Source of the DNA: Rickettsiales bacterium
Lineage (GTDB): Bacteria > Pseudomonadota > Alphaproteobacteria > Rickettsiales > UBA3002
Reading direction: 5' to 3'
DNA: 13,136 nt
Assembly: GCA_947441895.1 (NCBI GenBank)
Contig: CANEUT010000032.1
Coordinates: 1 to 13,136 of the forward strand
Each line of letters starts with the position of its first letter. Positions within the stretch are counted from its first letter, which is position 1. Below are positions 10,778 to 13,136 of the stretch, one piece after another. The translations under genes were made by a program, and so were the position numbers. The notes beneath the pieces were generated by a model. That model saw nothing but the letters and a program-made list of their open reading frames with translations. It was not told where the DNA came from and ran no database searches.

Positions 10778-12472
10778 ATGTTGGTGTCTGAATTTTGGAA
10801 CATATCCCTTATGAAGTCATCCGATCAATCCCTACGGGTTAGCAAGGAATACAAGTCACGCATTGATTGGCTGACGCGGGCGATGGGCTATCCAGACTCG
10901 GCCAAAGGGCTGGAGGCGCTGGCCGATATGCTGCGCAAGGAAGATGCGCTGTTTTTTCCTGAAACGATTCTCGAAAAATTTGCCGACACCCCTACCGACT
11001 ATACCGAAGAAGCGCGTGCGAGTATGAAAAGCATTCTACGTGCCGGCATCTTTAATGATGCGGGTGTCGAAGCCTATGCCGCACCCGTGACGCCCCTGGC
11101 ATTTGGGCTGTTTGAACTTGCCGCACAAGCCCATCGTAGCCGCATGGATATGCGCTATGTCATCGGCTGTGCCGATATTTCAAATTTGGGGGGGCTTAAT
11201 CAGGCCCTTCCCAATCGGGCACGGGCCGATATGATTCTGGCGCATCTGGCGCTCTTGCCCCAGGACGCCATGCAAGAATGGGAGGCCATCCACGGGTATC
11301 GAGTGCAAATGATGGCCGTGCGCACCGGGGGCGATGAATTTAAATATCTGGCGCAAATCAAAACGCGCGACGGATCCGCCATCAACGATACCGACCTCAC
11401 GAAACAATTGAATGAGCTGGTGGAAAGCATCGATTCAAACGCCGCCGCATTTGCCAAAAAGACAGGTATCGACCACATTGCGCACTACAAGGTGGGTCGC
11501 GCACCGGGCGTTGGCACCACGGTGACCATGCGTATCGTCAATCCCCAGATGCCAAATCTCATACAAACCATTCATGGCATGGGTGTCGATATCGCCGAAA
11601 AACGCAAAACGCGGGATGCGGCCTATGTCCCATCTCAAACCCCTCAATTGCTTTATTTAAAGCCGCCCAAAAAATTACCCCCGTCTTACCATCGCGTGGA
11701 TGCCACCACGCCCTACGATCAAACGGCGCTGACGCCTGAGCGCGGTGAATCGCTGGAGCGCTTCTCGTTGCGCATGGCGCTTGAAAAAGGTGGGTTTCAA
11801 GAGCTTGCCCAACGCGCCGACCTTTTGTCTTATTATCCATCGCGGCGGCGCAGCGATATCAATCACTTAAATGAAGAATTCAAAACGCTGCGCCCGGAGG
11901 ATCAGAAAGCGATCAGCCGCCTTGTGGAAGTCGAGCGGATGCGTGGGCTGACCGATCCTGTCACGCGTTGTTATAGCAGCGCTTATTTTAATGAATGCGT
12001 CGATTATGCCAAATCTCAAGGCCACACCAAGGTCATGGAAGTCGACATGAAAAACCTCCCGGGCCTCAATTTGCTGAGCGAGCCCATGGCCGATGCCGTG
12101 TTGCGCGAGGTTGGAAAAGTTATTGATGGCGCTTATCGCGATGCGATGCATTATAAGCAAAAACCGCTGGTGGCCCGTTCGGCCGGCAGCGTGTTTACGA
12201 TCTTCATGCCAGGCGACACCCCGCAGCCAGCGATTAAAAAGCTCAAAACAGCCCTGACTGAAGGCATCGAAAACATCAATGCCATCCCGATCAAAAACTT
12301 TACAAGCCAAGTCAAACTAAGCAGCATTAACACGCACGGCTATACAAAGATTGGTGACATTAAGGCAATAAAGCCATATCCTGCCGAAATGAAAATTCCA
12401 GACCACGGAATAGCCCTCACTTTTAGCGAGCGATCCCTTGAGCAAGACCTTTCAAGACAAAATTCGCGGTAA
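10778..12472 (+). CDS. Tandem GGDEF-domain protein (putative diguanylate cyclase with a degenerate second domain)
   Basis: The protein is up to 564 aa, soluble, with no signal peptide or transmembrane helix. A helical N-terminal region (about 20-120) precedes a GGDEF-like domain: CADISNLGGLNQ (131-142) supplies the metal-binding Asp strand, and AVRTGGDEFKYL (180-191) is an intact RxGGDEF signature, so cyclase activity is plausible. It lacks a visible upstream RxxD inhibitory site. A Pro-rich linker (about 288-320) and a helical stretch lead to a second GGDEF-like fold beginning LTDPVTRCYSSAYFNE (391-406), with MEVDMKNLPGLN and LVARSAGSVF. There the signature residues are replaced (SAGSVF), so this half is probably a non-catalytic sensor or dimer partner. 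The start is uncertain: ATG at 10778 or ATG at 10811 (MKSSDQSLRV); neither has a good Shine-Dalgarno, and the second starts nearer the folded region. It runs opposite to the TCA genes, between mdh and sucC, and looks inserted. c-di-GMP synthesis is inferred, not shown. Confidence 0.78.
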   Translation: MLVSEFWNISLMKSSDQSLRVSKEYKSRIDWLTRAMGYPDSAKGLEALADMLRKEDALFFPETILEKFADTPTDYTEEARASMKSILRAGIFNDAGVEAYAAPVTPLAFGLFELAAQAHRSRMDMRYVIGCADISNLGGLNQALPNRARADMILAHLALLPQDAMQEWEAIHGYRVQMMAVRTGGDEFKYLAQIKTRDGSAINDTDLTKQLNELVESIDSNAAAFAKKTGIDHIAHYKVGRAPGVGTTVTMRIVNPQMPNLIQTIHGMGVDIAEKRKTRDAAYVPSQTPQLLYLKPPKKLPPSYHRVDATTPYDQTALTPERGESLERFSLRMALEKGGFQELAQRADLLSYYPSRRRSDINHLNEEFKTLRPEDQKAISRLVEVERMRGLTDPVTRCYSSAYFNECVDYAKSQGHTKVMEVDMKNLPGLNLLSEPMADAVLREVGKVIDGAYRDAMHYKQKPLVARSAGSVFTIFMPGDTPQPAIKKLKTALTEGIENINAIPIKNFTSQVKLSSINTHGYTKIGDIKAIKPYPAEMKIPDHGIALTFSERSLEQDLSRQNSR

Positions 12473-12626
12473 CCGTTTCACGCCGAAACCGCCGCGCCTT
12501 AACCTCTCGGAAGGGATGACACCAGAGGAAATGCAAGCGAACGAAACCATACGACACGCCAAGCAAGAGGCTGCGCTGGCCGCACAAAACAGCGCATCTT
12601 CCGACACATCTTCCAACGAAGAATAA
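12438..12626 (+). CDS. Short hydrophilic protein overlapping the GGDEF gene (62 aa), uncertain
   Basis: This frame opens at TTG 12438, overlaps the last 35 nt of the GGDEF gene and ends at TAA 12624-12626. The peptide (initiator then SKTFQDKIRGNRFTPKPPR, later MTPEEMQANETIRHAKQEAA and a Ser/Glu-rich tail) has protein-like composition: a basic start, a helical middle and an acidic end. The TTG start and weak ribosome site mean it would depend on translational coupling to the gene it overlaps. An internal ATG at 12516 would give a 37-aa version. No family is recognised. The alternative is that this is simply the non-coding tail of the insertion that carries the GGDEF gene. Confidence 0.42.
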   Translation: MSKTFQDKIRGNRFTPKPPRLNLSEGMTPEEMQANETIRHAKQEAALAAQNSASSDTSSNEE

Positions 12627-13136
12627 TTAAGCGGCTTTTTTGTCAAGTTTGGTGGCAGCAATCAACTCGCGCACCGCGCCCACTGAATGGTCAAACTGGG
12701 CCTTTTGTTCGGCGGGCAGAGCAATCTCAACAATTTTCTCAACGCCACCGGCACCAATAATCACCGGCACGCCAACGTAAATATCTTTCTGACCATATTC
12801 GCCATTCAGCCAGGCCGCGCATGGCAGCAGGCGTTTTTCGTCGCGCAAATACGCCGTCGCCATGGCAATCGCCGAAGCAGCGGGCGCATAATAGGCCGAA
12901 CCGGTTTTCAGCAGGCCCACAATTTCAGCCCCGCCATCGCGCGTGCGCTGAACAATGGTGTCAATTTTTTCTTGAGAAGACAGGCCCATTTTAATGAGGT
13001 CGGGCACGGGAATGCCAGCCACGGTAGAATAATTCACCACCGGCACCATGGTATCGCCATGGCCGCCAAGCACGAAGGTTGTCACATCATTTTTCGAGGC
13101 ACCAAATTCTTCGGCAATGAAGTGGCTGAAGCGCGC
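12627..13136 (-). CDS. mdh: Malate dehydrogenase, C-terminal 169 residues (runs off the window)
   Basis: It oxidises malate to oxaloacetate with NAD+. The frame is open from the window edge: RFSHFIAEEFGASKND continues into DVTTFVLGGHGDTMVPVVNY, where GGHGD contains the catalytic His. Downstream are RTRDGGAEIVGLLKTGSAYY, the AAASAIAMATAYLRDEKR-type helix and a nucleotide-domain end LLPCAAWLNGEYGQKDIYVGVPVIIGAGG. The type is the LDH-like malate dehydrogenase usual in alphaproteobacteria (about 320 aa), so roughly the first 150 residues lie outside. A GTG at 13085 is internal and is not the start. Its stop (TAA, 12627-12629 on minus) directly abuts the stop of the plus-strand ORF. The gene is upstream of sucC in transcriptional order but cut off from it by the GGDEF gene. 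Confidence 0.96.
   Translation of the reverse strand, partial: ARFSHFIAEEFGASKNDVTTFVLGGHGDTMVPVVNYSTVAGIPVPDLIKMGLSSQEKIDTIVQRTRDGGAEIVGLLKTGSAYYAPAASAIAMATAYLRDEKRLLPCAAWLNGEYGQKDIYVGVPVIIGAGGVEKIVEIALPAEQKAQFDHSVGAVRELIAATKLDKKAA

Overview
The window looks like part of an alphaproteobacterial chromosome. The evidence is a complete TCA-cycle block on the minus strand in the order mdh (3' part only), sucC, sucD, sucA, sucB, lpd, which is the typical alphaproteobacterial order, and VIPAKAGIQ-type palindromic repeats (conserved arm, plus strand, TGTCATTCCCGCGAAGG). No species can be named from the sequence alone.

Layout from left to right. Positions 1-334 (minus) hold the N-terminal half of a TetR-family regulator that runs off the window. 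An AT-rich stretch with two inverted-repeat operators follows, then what looks like decayed coding sequence up to about 663. Positions 664-1032 are non-coding, with inverted repeats and a direct duplication of the 3' end of the neighbouring tRNA-Arg(CCT), which lies at 1033-1109 on minus. A small unknown gene (1189-1452, plus) and a repeat-rich, strongly foldable spacer (1453-1654) lead to lpd. From there to 10542 is the minus-strand run encoding 2-oxoglutarate dehydrogenase (E1 sucA, E2 sucB, E3 lpd) and succinyl-CoA synthetase (sucC, sucD). Together these enzymes take 2-oxoglutarate through succinyl-CoA to succinate; mdh closes the cycle by making oxaloacetate.

The run has been interrupted several times. 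A small secreted NPYG-repeat protein and a GIY-YIG mini-nuclease gene flanked by palindromic repeats sit between sucB and lpd, and a degenerate second copy of the first 11 codons of lpd lies on the far side of that insertion. A 147-bp element with perfect 31-bp inverted termini made of GAGTCGA heptamers lies between sucC and sucD. A repeat-containing 322-bp spacer lies between sucD and sucA. Finally, a plus-strand gene for a tandem GGDEF protein (first domain with an intact RTGGDEF motif, second domain degenerate), followed by a short overlapping ORF, separates mdh from sucC and converges on mdh with no intergenic base.

The metabolic genes are ordinary. The points of interest are the insertions around them: the duplicated lpd start, the repeat-flanked GIY-YIG gene, the heptamer-armed element, the duplicated tRNA end, the paired TetR operators and the double-GGDEF protein. 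No clear new multi-gene system is visible.
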